DNA of 64,000 nucleotides from Halorubrum halophilum (GTDB lineage: Archaea > Halobacteriota > Halobacteria > Halobacteriales > Haloferacaceae), in the NCBI RefSeq assembly GCF_000739595.1, contig NZ_BBJP01000012.1, positions 34,411 through 98,410 on the forward strand, given 5' to 3'. The notes beneath the pieces are model-generated. The model ran no database searches. It saw nothing but the letters and a program-made list of their open reading frames with translations, and had not been told where the DNA came from. Made by a program: the position numbers and the translations under genes. Shown here in pieces: positions 25,712 through 34,670 of this stretch; position 1 is the stretch's first letter, and the number at the start of each line of letters is the position of its first letter.

Positions 25712-27517
25712 ATGGCCAACAAAAAGGAGGAGTGGAAATCGGAGCTGTACGGCGACGAGGTGCGGGAGAAGCTGCTGGAGTTCGCGGAGACCGGGTTCGA
25801 GTCGATCCCGGAGGACGAGCGGGACGCGTGGTTCACTCGGTTCAAGTTCTGGGGAGTCTTCCACCAGCGCTCGGGCCAAGAGGGTTACTTCATGATGCGG
25901 CTGACGAACGCCAACGGGATCTTGAAGCCCGATCAGCTCCGCGCGATCGCCGAGGTCGCCCGCGACTACGCGTCGGGACCGGTGTCAAACCCCGAGTTCG
26001 GCGACAGCTGGATCGACCTGACCACCCGCCAGTCGGTCCAGCTTCACTGGATCAAGCTGGAGGACATCCCGGAGATCTGGGAGAAGCTGGAGTCCGTCGG
26101 CGTCACCACCCGCTCGTCGGGCGGCGACACGATGCGGAACATCTCCGGCAGCCCGGTCGCCGGCAAGGACGCGAACGAGGTGATCGACACGCTCCCGCTG
26201 CTCGAACGGTTCCAAGAGGAGATCCGCGGCGACGACGACCTCTGTAACATGCCCCGGAAGTTCAACATCAGCATCTCCGGGACCCCCGAGGGCGGCGCGC
26301 AGGACGCGATCAACGACATCGGTCTCGAACCCGCCAGAAAGGAAATCGACAGCGTCGAGGGAACCTCGACGGGCAGCCGGACGGAGTCCGGCGACGGCGA
26401 GGAGACGCTCGGCTTCAACGTCCGCGTCGGCGGCGGGCTCGGCGGTCGCGAGCCCCGCGTCGCTCGCCCCCTCGACGTGTTCGTGACCCCGGACGAAGCG
26501 TACGACGTGGTCCGCGGCTTCGTCGAGCTGTACCACGACCACGGCGACCGCCAAGTCCGCGCGAAGAACCGCTCGCGCTTCTTCGTCGACGACCACGGCA
26601 CCGAGTGGATCCGCGACCTGCTCGACGAGGAGTACGTCGAGAGCGACCTGCGGACCGCCGGCGAGGACATCCGCGACGAGTACACGTACAACGCCGGGTC
26701 AGCTCCCGACGACGGGAAGAAAGACTACACCGGCGTCCACGAGCAGGGCGACGGCAGGCGGTACGTGGGCCTCAGCGTCCCGGTCGGCCGGCTGCCTGCT
26801 GAGGAGGCCATCGAGCTCGCCGACCTCGCCGACGAGTACGGCTCCGGCGAAGTCCGGCTCACGCGCCGGCAGAACCCGATCATCGTCGATGTCGAGCCCG
26901 ATCAAGTTGAGGAGCTACTCGCGGAGCCGCTGCTCGCGAAACACCGGCCCAAGCCGAATCCCTTCGTCCGCGGCGCGATGGCGTGTACCGGCACCGAGTT
27001 CTGCTCGATCGCGCTCGTCGAGACCAAGACTCGGACCGCGACGATGCTCCGCTGGCTCCGCGACAACGTCGACCTGCCGGACGACGTCGAACAGCTGAAG
27101 ATCCACTTCTCCGGCTGTACCGCCGACTGCGGGCAGGCCAACACGGCGGACATCGGCCTGCTCGGGATGCGAGCGCGGAAGGACGGCGAGATGGTCGAGG
27201 CGGTCGACATCGGCGTCGGCGGCGGGATGGGCGAGGATCCCTCCTTCGTCGACTACGTCCAACAGCGGGTCCCGGCCGACGAGGCCCCCGGCGCGATCCG
27301 GAACCTGATCGAGGCGTTCGCGGAGCGCCGCGAGCCGGGCCAGACGTTCCGCGAGTGGGCGGCTGCGACCGACAACGAGACGCTCGGGGAACTCTGCGAG
27401 CCCGAGGAGACCGACTACGCGGACCCGACGCTCACCGACGCGAAGCAGTCGTGGTACCCGTTCGCCGAGGAGGGGACGACGGCGGCGAATCCCGAGGTGG
27501 CTTCGTCGGATGACTGA
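25712..27517 (+). CDS. nirA: Ferredoxin-dependent assimilatory nitrite reductase
   Basis: The 601-residue protein is a siroheme/4Fe-4S nitrite or sulphite reductase. It has two ferrodoxin-like half domains (WIDLTTRQSVQLHWI near residue 95; VRLTRRQNPIIVDV near residue 382) and the cofactor cysteines in ACTGTEFCSIA and FSGCTADCGQAN. It reduces nitrite to ammonia with six electrons from ferredoxin. Together with narK and nasA it completes nitrate assimilation. A small frame overlaps its stop. The ATG is preceded by a GGGTGATCGGTA stretch and a TATA-like box. Confidence 0.95.
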   Translation: MANKKEEWKSELYGDEVREKLLEFAETGFESIPEDERDAWFTRFKFWGVFHQRSGQEGYFMMRLTNANGILKPDQLRAIAEVARDYASGPVSNPEFGDSWIDLTTRQSVQLHWIKLEDIPEIWEKLESVGVTTRSSGGDTMRNISGSPVAGKDANEVIDTLPLLERFQEEIRGDDDLCNMPRKFNISISGTPEGGAQDAINDIGLEPARKEIDSVEGTSTGSRTESGDGEETLGFNVRVGGGLGGREPRVARPLDVFVTPDEAYDVVRGFVELYHDHGDRQVRAKNRSRFFVDDHGTEWIRDLLDEEYVESDLRTAGEDIRDEYTYNAGSAPDDGKKDYTGVHEQGDGRRYVGLSVPVGRLPAEEAIELADLADEYGSGEVRLTRRQNPIIVDVEPDQVEELLAEPLLAKHRPKPNPFVRGAMACTGTEFCSIALVETKTRTATMLRWLRDNVDLPDDVEQLKIHFSGCTADCGQANTADIGLLGMRARKDGEMVEAVDIGVGGGMGEDPSFVDYVQQRVPADEAPGAIRNLIEAFAERREPGQTFREWAAATDNETLGELCEPEETDYADPTLTDAKQSWYPFAEEGTTAANPEVASSDD

Positions 27518-27650
27518 CCGATTGACCGATCCGGCGGCGGACGAGGCCGGAGTCACCCCCGACGGCTCCGCGACCGCCCCCAAGGGCTCCGCGGACGACC
27601 GCGCGCAACACGCGTCGGCCGACGTCGCGCCGGAGCTGTTCGGCTGGTAG
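27510..27650 (+). CDS. Small 46-residue protein overlapping the end of nirA
   Basis: An ATG inside the last codons of nirA opens a 46-codon frame, MTDRLTDPAADEAGVTPDG..., ending APELFGW. It overlaps nirA by 8 bases in another frame, a spacing typical of translational coupling. It is acidic and probably disordered, and it ends with a conserved-looking hydrophobic tail (APELFGW). I do not recognise a family. It may be a small partner of nitrite reductase or spurious; overlap and codon composition are the only support. Confidence 0.45.
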   Translation: MTDRLTDPAADEAGVTPDGSATAPKGSADDRAQHASADVAPELFGW

Positions 27651-27695
27651 GCCGGCGTAGTCGGCCTTGGTAGTCGACCGATTCCCACTCAGGAC

Positions 27696-28118
27696 ATGTA
27701 CGACGAAATTCTGTTCCCGACCGACGGCAGCGAGGCATCGAAACGGACGTTCCCGCACGCGGTGAGTCAGGCGGAGGCCTTCGACGCGCGGGTCCACGTC
27801 CTCTACGTCGTGGACACGACGTACGCCGGTGTCGGCGCCGGCGGCAGCAAGAACGTCAACTCCCTCCGCGCCGAGGGCGAGGAGGTGATCGACGAGTTCG
27901 AGCGGCGGCTCCGCGACGAGGACCTCGACGTGGTCACGCGGATCGAAGACGGAGACCCACACACGAAGATCACGACGTACGCGAACGACGAGACCGACAT
28001 GATTGTCATGGGGACGCGGGGACGCAGCGGGATCGAGAAGTACCTGCTCGGGAGCGTCACGGAGAAGGTCGTTCGGACCGCCGACGTACCCGTGTTCACG
28101 GTTCGGACTCCGGAATGA
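27696..28118 (+). CDS. UspA-family universal stress protein
   Basis: The 140-residue single-domain Usp starts MYDEILFPTDGSEASKRTF, with the ATP-binding G-x2-G-x9-G(S/T) signature seen in MGTRGRSGIEKYLLGSVTEKV. Such ATP-binding Usp proteins dimerise and respond to stress; specific role unknown. The gene starts about 45 bases after the small nirA-overlapping frame and may share its transcript. Confidence 0.92.
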   Translation: MYDEILFPTDGSEASKRTFPHAVSQAEAFDARVHVLYVVDTTYAGVGAGGSKNVNSLRAEGEEVIDEFERRLRDEDLDVVTRIEDGDPHTKITTYANDETDMIVMGTRGRSGIEKYLLGSVTEKVVRTADVPVFTVRTPE

Positions 28119-28134
28119 TCGGTCCGCAAGCGAG

Positions 28135-28419
28135 ATGAACGAGCGAATCACGTCGGTGACCGCGTCCACCACGCTGGAGTTCGTCGACGGGGCGGCCGTC
28201 GGCTACGACTGGACCGAGGACGGCACGGGCGTGTTGAACGTCACTACCTCCGACGAGCGGCCCGACCGCGTCGAACTGCAGTTCGAACTCGACGGCCTCG
28301 ACGTCGACCGGCTCCCGAACCACGCCGACCGGGTCGATCTCACGCCCGAGCAGGCCCGGACGGTCGCTGCCGCGCTGACGCGGTACGCGGACCGGGTTGA
28401 GGGAGACGGTTCGGAGTGA
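28135..28419 (+). CDS. DUF6360-like small haloarchaeal protein
   Basis: The protein has 94 residues: MNERITSVTASTTLEFVDG, then GVLNVTTSDERPDRVELQFELDGL and LTPEQARTVAAALTRYADRVE. It resembles the haloarchaeal DUF6360 family, as recalled from memory. It is predicted to be a beta sheet followed by a helix. It starts 16 bases after the Usp stop, so it is probably co-transcribed. Function unknown. Confidence 0.7.
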   Translation: MNERITSVTASTTLEFVDGAAVGYDWTEDGTGVLNVTTSDERPDRVELQFELDGLDVDRLPNHADRVDLTPEQARTVAAALTRYADRVEGDGSE

Positions 28420-28495
28420 CGAGCAGAGGGGCCGCGAAGCGAGCGAGTCGCACCGCCACGCGATCGTTTAAGCCCGATCGCGGCCTCTCGCCGGT

Positions 28496-29776
28496 ATGAG
28501 CGCTCTCGACGACGATGCGTACCGCGCGTTCCGCCGCGACCTGCACCGCCACCCTGAGCCGGCGTGGCGCGAGTTCTACACCACCGCCCGGATCGTCGAG
28601 GAGCTCCGCGAGCGCGACCTCACGGCCCTGCACGTCGGCCCCGACGCGCTGGCGACCGACGACCGCATGAACGTCCCCGACGACGAGGATCTGGCCGACT
28701 GGGAGCAGCGAGCGCGCGACGCGGGCGCGGACCCGGAGATCGTCGACCGGCTCTCGGGCGGGTACACCGGCTGCGTCGCGGTCGCCGATCGCGGTCCCGG
28801 CCCGGTGGTCGGGCTCCGAGTCGACATCGACGCGCTCCCGGTGACCGAGTCCGACGACGCCGACCACGTCCCCGCAGCCGAGGGGTTCCGGTCGGAGCGC
28901 GAGGGGTACATGCACGCGTGCGGCCACGACGCGCACGCGACGATGGGGCTCGGTGCCCTCGACGCGGTGCTCGACTCCGACTTCTCGGGTACGCTCAAGG
29001 TGTTCTTCCAGCCGGGCGAAGAGCAGGTCGCGGGCGGCAAGCCGATGGCGGAGTCGGGACATCTCGACGACGTGGACTACCTGTACGCGGTCCACGTCGG
29101 CTTAGATCACCCCTCGGGCGAGATCGTCTGCGGCGTCGACGGGTTCCTCGCCGTGCGGCACTTCCTCGCGGAGTTCACCGGCGAGCCGTCGCACGCTGGC
29201 GCGCGACCCGAACAGGGACGGAACGCGGTGCAGGCGATGGCGGCGGCGGTCCAGAACCTCTACGCGATCCCCCGCCACGCCGACGGCCCGACCCGGGTGA
29301 ACGCCGGGATCGTCGGCGGCGGCACGGCGACGAACGTCATCCCCGAGGAGTCGCTCATCGAGGGCGAGCTCCGGGGCGCGACGACCGAACTGGCGGAGTA
29401 CATGTCCGACCACGCCGACCGGATCCTGGAGTCGGCCGCCGGGATGCACGACTGTGAGGTCGCGGTCTCGACGAAGGGGGAGGCGCCGAGCGCGACGAGC
29501 GACGACGCGCTCGCCGGGATCGTCGGCGAGGTCGCCGGCGGCGTCGCCGGCGTCACCGAGATCGTCGACCGCGCCGATCTGGGCGGCTCCGAGGACGCCA
29601 CCTACCTGATGCAGTCGGTCCAGCGGCGCGGCGGGCTCGCCTGCTACGTCGGCGTCGGCACCGACCATCCCGGCGGCCACCACACGAGCACGTTCGACGT
29701 GGTCGAAGGCGACATCGCGGTCGGAATCGACGTGCTCGCGGGCGCGATCCGGACGGTCGCCGAGACGCGGCCCTGA
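28496..29776 (+). CDS. M20-family amidohydrolase (AbgB/HipO type)
   Basis: The 426-residue protein starts FRRDLHRHPEPAWREFYT and has the M20 metal motifs: GLRVDIDALPVTES, YMHACGHDAHATMGLG and FQPGEEQVAGGKPM. A lid domain follows with HAGARPEQGRNAVQAM, and a final metal site, DHPGGHHTSTFDV. Family members remove acyl or aminobenzoyl groups from amino acids (hippurate, p-aminobenzoyl-glutamate, N-acetyl amino acids). The extra segment near residues 45-80 resembles the AbgA/AbgB subgroup. Its ATG follows a CGTTTAAGCC TATA-like box. Confidence 0.9.
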   Translation: MSALDDDAYRAFRRDLHRHPEPAWREFYTTARIVEELRERDLTALHVGPDALATDDRMNVPDDEDLADWEQRARDAGADPEIVDRLSGGYTGCVAVADRGPGPVVGLRVDIDALPVTESDDADHVPAAEGFRSEREGYMHACGHDAHATMGLGALDAVLDSDFSGTLKVFFQPGEEQVAGGKPMAESGHLDDVDYLYAVHVGLDHPSGEIVCGVDGFLAVRHFLAEFTGEPSHAGARPEQGRNAVQAMAAAVQNLYAIPRHADGPTRVNAGIVGGGTATNVIPEESLIEGELRGATTELAEYMSDHADRILESAAGMHDCEVAVSTKGEAPSATSDDALAGIVGEVAGGVAGVTEIVDRADLGGSEDATYLMQSVQRRGGLACYVGVGTDHPGGHHTSTFDVVEGDIAVGIDVLAGAIRTVAETRP

Positions 29777-29850
29777 AGCGGGAGAAGCGGTGCAGCGGAG
29801 AATCGGAACTTCGTTGTTTCCGACTGAATCGTTCACTGGAGCTCTATCGC

Positions 29851-30310
29851 TTCCCGCTCGATAGCGGGAATGAGTATTGCAGATCGTCGGTGGCAGGAGC
29901 ATATTTAAAAAGACTTGAGCGACAGCGACGATCGCTTATAAATGAACACGGCAGTGGCGCGCCCCGGTGAGCGGCCCAGTGGGCCGCTCACCGACGGTGC
30001 GAGGGAGTCGGGCGCCCGAAGCAACGCGGAGGGCGGCCGACGAGGCTGGGGAGGTGAGAGGTGCGGTCGCGGTGCCGGGTGGGACTCAAAGGGGCAGCCG
30101 CTGCGGGCGGCGCAGGCGACGGAAGCACCGCAGCGAAGGAGCGATAGCGACTGAGTGAGGAGCGCAGCGAGCGTGCGCCGCCCGCAGCGGCTGGGGCTTT
30201 GGAGGTCTTCACCGCAGCAGCATGGATCACGGATAAACAGCCGACAGCAACACCACTCGATCACGTATAAACAGCCACTCACCTAACTCGCTATACCCAC
30301 TCCCATCGTC
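29851..30310 (+). repeat. Dispersed structured repeat, copy 2 (long form)
   Basis: This element of about 460 bases is the inverted partner of copy 1. It begins with a palindrome TTCCCGCTCGATAGCGGGAA (29851-29870). Then come a TATTTAAAAAG box and a TTATAAA box (29936-29942). About 26 bases beyond the second box, where archaeal transcription would start, hairpin 1 begins (29965-29977 with 29981-29993, 13 perfect pairs). Hairpin 2 is 30007-30017 with 30031-30041 (10 of 11 pairs). A perfect 20-base stem joins 30095-30114 with 30174-30193. It starts 75 bases after the amidohydrolase gene in the same orientation. The 611-base spacer before the HerA-type gene holds nothing else that I can support. 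Confidence 0.87.
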
Positions 30311-30387
30311 AATCACACCGGTTCCCGTACGAGTCTGATCGTCGAGCGAGGCGATGGTTTATGAGGCGGGCGCCACCTCTCACGGGT

Positions 30388-32481
30388 ATGAGCGAGGAGG
30401 AGACGATCCACGTCGCGGACGTCAGCGAGGGGATCGGCGGCGACGCGACGGCGGAGCCGGGCTCGCCGGTGGAGCTCCCGGTCGTCGACGTGCTCACCGG
30501 CCGATCGTTTATTACCGGCAAAAGCGGGTCCGGCAAGAGCAACACCGCGTCCGTCGTCATCGAGAACCTCCTCGACAACGGGTTCCCGGTGATGATCGTC
30601 GACACGGACGGGGAGTACTACGGGCTCAAGGAGGAGTACGAGATTCTCCACGCCGGCGCCGACGACGAGTGCGACATCGTCGTCTCCCCGGAACACGCCG
30701 AGAAGCTCGCGACGCTCGCGCTGGAACAGAACGTCCCGATCATCCTCGACGTCTCCGGCTACCTCGAGGAGGACACCGCCAACAAGCTGATCTTGGAGGT
30801 CGTCAAACAGCTGTTCGCCAAGGAGAAGCGCCTGAAGAAACCCTTCCTGCTCGTGATCGAGGAGTGCCACGAGTACATCCCCGAGGGCGGCGGGATGGAC
30901 GAGACGGGCAAGATGCTGATCAAGGTGGGTAAGCGCGGCCGGAAACACGGCCTCGGCATCGTCGGGATCAGCCAGCGTCCGGCCGACGTGAAAAAGGACT
31001 TCATCACCCAGTGCGACTGGCTCTGCTGGCACCGGCTCACGTGGGACAACGACACGAAGGTCGTGGGACGTATCTTGGGCTCGAAGTACGCCAGCGCCGT
31101 CGAGGACCTCGGCGACGGCGAGGCGTTCCTGATGACCGACTGGGACGAGTCGATCCGTCGGATCCAGTTCCACCGCAAGCAGACGTTCGACGCGGGCGCG
31201 ACGCCCGGGCTCGACGACTTCGAGCGCCCGGAACTCAAGTCGGTCTCGAGCGACCTCGTGGGCGAGCTCCAGTCGATCTCCGACGAGAAGGAGCGCCGCG
31301 AGTCCGAGATCGCCGACCTCAAACAAGAGCTCGAGAAGCGGGACCAGCGGATCGCCGAGCTCGAGGGCGAGTTGGAAGAGGCCCGCGACCTGAGCAACAT
31401 GGCCGACCAGTTCGCGCAGGCGCTCCTCGGGAAGGCCGAGGCGCCCTACCGAGGCGGGGGCGGCGGACCCATCGCCGGCGGGGGCGGCTATCCCGGAAGC
31501 GACGAGGGTGAGGACGGCGACCAGTCCGTGCTCAAGTCGTACGACGAGGCGGTCGCCGCGACCGAGAGCGACGGGGACGCCGCGACGGAGAACGACGGGG
31601 ACGCCGCGACCGAGGGCGCCGGCGGAACGCCGACCGACGGGGAGGCTTCGACCGACGACGGCGGTATCGAGGTCGACGCGGACGCCGACGCAGACGACGC
31701 CGACGGGTCGATCCCCGCCGCCGAGGTCGACGATCCCGTCGACGACGTGGACCCGGTCACGCGCGCCGACGTGGCCGAGAGCGCGCTCCGGTTCGACGAC
31801 GCGGTCGAACTCGGCACCCGCGAGGCCGTCATCGAGGAGCTCCGGAGCCGGATCGAATCGCTCCCGGATCTCTCGCAGGGGATGCTCCGTCACTACCGCC
31901 GCGAGGGCGTCAGCGACCCCGTCGCGGCCCATATCGACGCCGGCGGCGACGGCGACTCCGGCCACGCGTACAGCCGCCACCGACCGGTCCGCCGGGCGGG
32001 GCTCATCCGCCACGCCGGCAGGGGCCACTACGCCTACGCAGTCCCAGACCTGATCCGCGAGGCGTACGCCGATCGGCTCGACGAGGAGAGCGTCCGCGAA
32101 ATCGTCCGCGCCGTCGAGACCGCCTTCGTCCCGCCGGCCGAGCGGAGCTACCCCCCGGACGCGGATCCGGCGGCAGTCACCGGGGACTCCGACGGCTCGA
32201 CCGCCGCTGACGGCGTTACTCCGCCCGGATATTCGGACGAGATCGCTGACGGTGCCGATGCGACCGATGAGACCGTGGACGACGAGAACGACGTGGCCGA
32301 CACGCCCGGAGCGGACTCGATCCTCGACGGTCTCGTCGAGAATACGGGGCAAACGGGCTCGGAATCGCGCGGGACGGACGCGGACGGCGACGCCAATCCG
32401 AACTCCGAAGGGGACCAGAGCGGTTCGGAGCTAAGCGAGGCTGCACGTCGGATCGCCGAGCGGTCGGTCCGCGACGAGTAG
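30388..32481 (+). CDS. HerA-type (DUF87) ATPase with haloarchaeal C-terminal extension
   Basis: The protein has 697 residues. An N-terminal FtsK/HerA-like ATPase domain has Walker A GKSGSGKSNT (residues 44-53), IVDTDGEYYGL, a Walker B-like FLLVIEECHEYIPEGGG, and the sensor region GIVGISQRPADVKKDFITQC. A coiled coil follows (about 285-345). Then comes a long Asp/Gly/Glu-rich linker and a helical domain with RHYRREGVSDP and HAGRGHYAYAVPDLIREAY. HerA proteins pump or translocate DNA; this variant lacks an adjacent NurA nuclease, so its partner is unknown. The first in-frame start is 9 codons upstream; MSEEETIHVAD was preferred. Confidence 0.85.
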   Translation: MSEEETIHVADVSEGIGGDATAEPGSPVELPVVDVLTGRSFITGKSGSGKSNTASVVIENLLDNGFPVMIVDTDGEYYGLKEEYEILHAGADDECDIVVSPEHAEKLATLALEQNVPIILDVSGYLEEDTANKLILEVVKQLFAKEKRLKKPFLLVIEECHEYIPEGGGMDETGKMLIKVGKRGRKHGLGIVGISQRPADVKKDFITQCDWLCWHRLTWDNDTKVVGRILGSKYASAVEDLGDGEAFLMTDWDESIRRIQFHRKQTFDAGATPGLDDFERPELKSVSSDLVGELQSISDEKERRESEIADLKQELEKRDQRIAELEGELEEARDLSNMADQFAQALLGKAEAPYRGGGGGPIAGGGGYPGSDEGEDGDQSVLKSYDEAVAATESDGDAATENDGDAATEGAGGTPTDGEASTDDGGIEVDADADADDADGSIPAAEVDDPVDDVDPVTRADVAESALRFDDAVELGTREAVIEELRSRIESLPDLSQGMLRHYRREGVSDPVAAHIDAGGDGDSGHAYSRHRPVRRAGLIRHAGRGHYAYAVPDLIREAYADRLDEESVREIVRAVETAFVPPAERSYPPDADPAAVTGDSDGSTAADGVTPPGYSDEIADGADATDETVDDENDVADTPGADSILDGLVENTGQTGSESRGTDADGDANPNSEGDQSGSELSEAARRIAERSVRDE

Positions 32482-32501
32482 CCGGCGCCGCCGCGGGCTT
32501 C

Positions 32502-32876
32502 TCACCAGCCACCGGGGATCCACCGAGAGAGAACGGATCTGACGGTGCGTGAGGAACGCCCCGAAGCTGGTTCCTCCTGCTCGTCGAGCTGTTGGTTCTT
32601 CCTGGTGAGAACCCGTTCGTACTGCTCGATAACGTGTTCTAAGCGTTGCTCCGTCTGTTCGAGTTCCGACTCGAGCGCTCCGACTTCCGCTTCGAGGCGT
32701 CGAACCTCGCGTTGCGCGGCGACGGTTCGTTCGGGAGGAGCGGCGCGTTCGGTGCCGTCAGGCCGCCGGTCCGCGCTACTTATCGATGCGTTCGGCGCCG
32801 TTCGAGCCGCCTGCTGCTCGTTCCAGTTCCATTCTTCCTGGCCGTTCACGCTCTCTACGGGGAGATCAGAGATCAT
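32502..32876 (-). CDS. Small coiled-coil protein
   Basis: The protein has 124 residues. A polar, Asn/Arg-rich N terminus is followed by a long heptad region (about 50-100): AAQREVRRLEAEVGALESEL and EQTEQRLEHVIEQYERVL. It ends in a basic tail with RSVLSRWIPGGW. No known domain. It is convergent with the HerA-type ATPase gene and only 20 bases from its end. Codon use is less GC-biased than that of neighbours. The function is unknown. Confidence 0.7.
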   Translation of the reverse strand: MISDLPVESVNGQEEWNWNEQQAARTAPNASISSADRRPDGTERAAPPERTVAAQREVRRLEAEVGALESELEQTEQRLEHVIEQYERVLTRKNQQLDEQEEPASGRSSRTVRSVLSRWIPGGW

Positions 32877-33174
32877 GTGTCAAGATGTCAAACACCACGC
32901 CAATGAATATAAAAACCAGTCAGACGAGCGGCATGCTCGCGTCCGATCACCTCACTCTGGGCGGTTCTAACTATGAATATTTGAACAAGTCAGTTATAGA
33001 CACTCTGAATCAGAATATCTCAAAATATAATTTGATAGACTTTAGTGAAAGAAGATTCTAGAGAATATATGTCCTATTATTCTTCCCAGACTGTTTCAGA
33101 TAAGCCTTAATTAAGGATATAATACCTCATTCGGGAGAAGATATAAGTTAGGAAGCGGGGTGGTGCTACACGTC
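32877..33174. promoter_or_regulatory. AT-rich spacer upstream of amiE
   Basis: About 300 bases with low GC content and no supported gene. It includes the 12-base perfect palindrome CCTTAATTAAGG (33105-33116), an adjacent GATATAATACC TATA-like element (33116-33126), and a second GATATAAGTTAGG element close to the amiE start. The palindrome next to a TATA box is a plausible operator. The compositional break supports recent acquisition of the amiE segment. Confidence 0.5.
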
Positions 33175-34221
33175 ATGAGGCATGGAGACATTTCGTCATC
33201 GGGTGACGCAGTTGGCGTCGCAGTTCACCAGACTGCTGCACCGAGCCCAGATTCGAAAGAGGAAGTACTAGAACAGTGCGAGAACATCGCCGACAAGATA
33301 GAGGGCATGAAAACCGGGGCACCCGGTCTAGACCTCGTCATCTTCCCGGAGTACTCCACGCAGGGAATCACGTATGATGAGGACCTTATGATGGAGCTGG
33401 CGACGGAGGTTCCGGGACCGGAAACGGAGATCTTCTCACGAGCGTGCAGGGAGAACGATGTGTGGGGCGTCTTCTCGATCACGGGAGAAAAACACGAAGA
33501 TCATCCGGACCGTAACCCGTACAACACCCTTCTACTCATCGACGACGAAGGCGAGATCCGGCAGAAATACCGGAAAATCATCCCGTGGACTCCCGTTGAA
33601 GGTTGGACTGCAGGTGACCAGACGTACGTTACGGAGGGTCCGAAAGGGCTGAAGATCAGCCTCATAATCTGCGACGACGGGAATTATCCCGAGATATGGC
33701 GAGATTGCGCGTACAAGGGTGCCGAACTCGTTGTACGCTGTCAGGGATACATGTATCCCGCAGCAGAGCAGCAGGAAATCGTCGCCCGTAGTGCCGCGTG
33801 GTCGAACAACGCCTATGTGGCGGTCGCAAACCTCGCCGGAAATGACGAGGTGTACTCCTTCTTCGGGAACTCAAACATCATCGGATTCGATGGCCGCGTT
33901 CTCGGAGAATGTGGCAGTAACGAAGACGTGTGGCAGTATGCGGAGTTGTCCGTGCCGGAGATCCGCGATGCGCGGGCGAACTGGCAGAGCCAGAACCACT
34001 TGTACAAACTGCTTCACCGCGGATACACCTCGACCGAAGACGCGGGGTTGGGAGACGGGGAAGCCGAGAATCCCTTCGACTTCTACGACGACTGGGTGAA
34101 TAACCCGGGGAAAACCGAAGAGAACATCGAGCAACTCACTCGGTCGACGACTGGAACCCCGGATGCACCTGTCGAGGGACTCTCGATGGAAAAGATGGAC
34201 GCACCGAGTGACGACGACTGA
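33175..34221 (+). CDS. amiE: Aliphatic amidase (AmiE), nitrilase superfamily
   Basis: The 348-residue protein follows the Pseudomonas aliphatic amidase almost motif for motif: start [55 protein letters not shown] and [14 protein letters not shown]. The catalytic residues Glu59, Lys134, Glu142 and Cys166 fall at the positions known for AmiE. The enzyme hydrolyses short amides (acetamide, propionamide) to acid and ammonia in the cytoplasm. The ammonia would feed nitrogen metabolism next to the nitrate locus. The gene has lower GC and more mixed codon use than its surroundings and lies in AT-rich DNA, which suggests acquisition from bacteria. The ATG at MRHGD was chosen by homology. Confidence 0.95.
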   Translation: MRHGDISSSGDAVGVAVHQTAAPSPDSKEEVLEQCENIADKIEGMKTGAPGLDLVIFPEYSTQGITYDEDLMMELATEVPGPETEIFSRACRENDVWGVFSITGEKHEDHPDRNPYNTLLLIDDEGEIRQKYRKIIPWTPVEGWTAGDQTYVTEGPKGLKISLIICDDGNYPEIWRDCAYKGAELVVRCQGYMYPAAEQQEIVARSAAWSNNAYVAVANLAGNDEVYSFFGNSNIIGFDGRVLGECGSNEDVWQYAELSVPEIRDARANWQSQNHLYKLLHRGYTSTEDAGLGDGEAENPFDFYDDWVNNPGKTEENIEQLTRSTTGTPDAPVEGLSMEKMDAPSDDD

Positions 34222-34296
34222 TTCACTCGACGGACCCCCGATGGCTGAAGTCGACGAGGCGTTACAGCTGAGTCTCGGCCTCGACTGAGCGACCGG

Positions 34297-34321
34297 CTCT
34301 CTCTTTGCTCTACCTTGTTCA
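34297..34321. repeat. Left copy of a 25-base direct repeat flanking vapBC (possible att site)
   Basis: CTCTCTCTTTGCTCTACCTT plus GTTCA matches 35180-35204 in 24 of 25 positions. The right copy is the 3' end of aroQ and encodes LNKVEQRESR on the minus strand; this left copy encodes the same residues but has no aroQ attached. The two copies are 883 bases apart and bracket only vapBC, as expected for an element integrated at a gene end. Confidence 0.7.
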
Positions 34322-34424
34322 AATGGGTGAAATTCACCATACACACTATTGAAAAGATATTGTTGGAACCATCAGCGCCAACTTGATGGTAAGATTCTTT
34401 GTCTGTGGTAACATATTCTTCTCT

Positions 34425-34670
34425 ATGTCAGCAGAAACGGATGCACAGGGGCGGCTGTACATCCCGAAAGAGGTGCGCGAGAAGTACGGTCAGAAGTATC
34501 ACATCGTCATGTACGAGGACAGAATCGAGCTGATCCCGGTCGCGGGCGATCCACTCGCCGCTGTCCGCGAAGCGGCGGGTGAGCTTCACGATGCGTCCGT
34601 CGAGGAAATCAGGGGAGACATCGAGGCGGAGGCGAAAGACGAAGCTGCGGAAGCCGGCAGCGACAGATGA
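34425..34670 (+). CDS. vapB: VapB-type antitoxin, AbrB/SpoVT family
   Basis: The 81-residue protein has an N-terminal swapped-hairpin AbrB domain (MSAETDAQGRLYIPKEVREK, then YHIVMYEDRIELIPVAGDPL) and an acidic C-terminal tail that would bind the toxin. It starts with an ATG behind AT-rich sequence; a TTG further upstream is a less likely start. The last codons overlap the toxin start (ATGA). AbrB-type antitoxins usually autorepress; a near-palindrome GGTGAAATTCACC lies about 90 bases upstream at 34326-34338. Confidence 0.9.
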   Translation: MSAETDAQGRLYIPKEVREKYGQKYHIVMYEDRIELIPVAGDPLAAVREAAGELHDASVEEIRGDIEAEAKDEAAEAGSDR

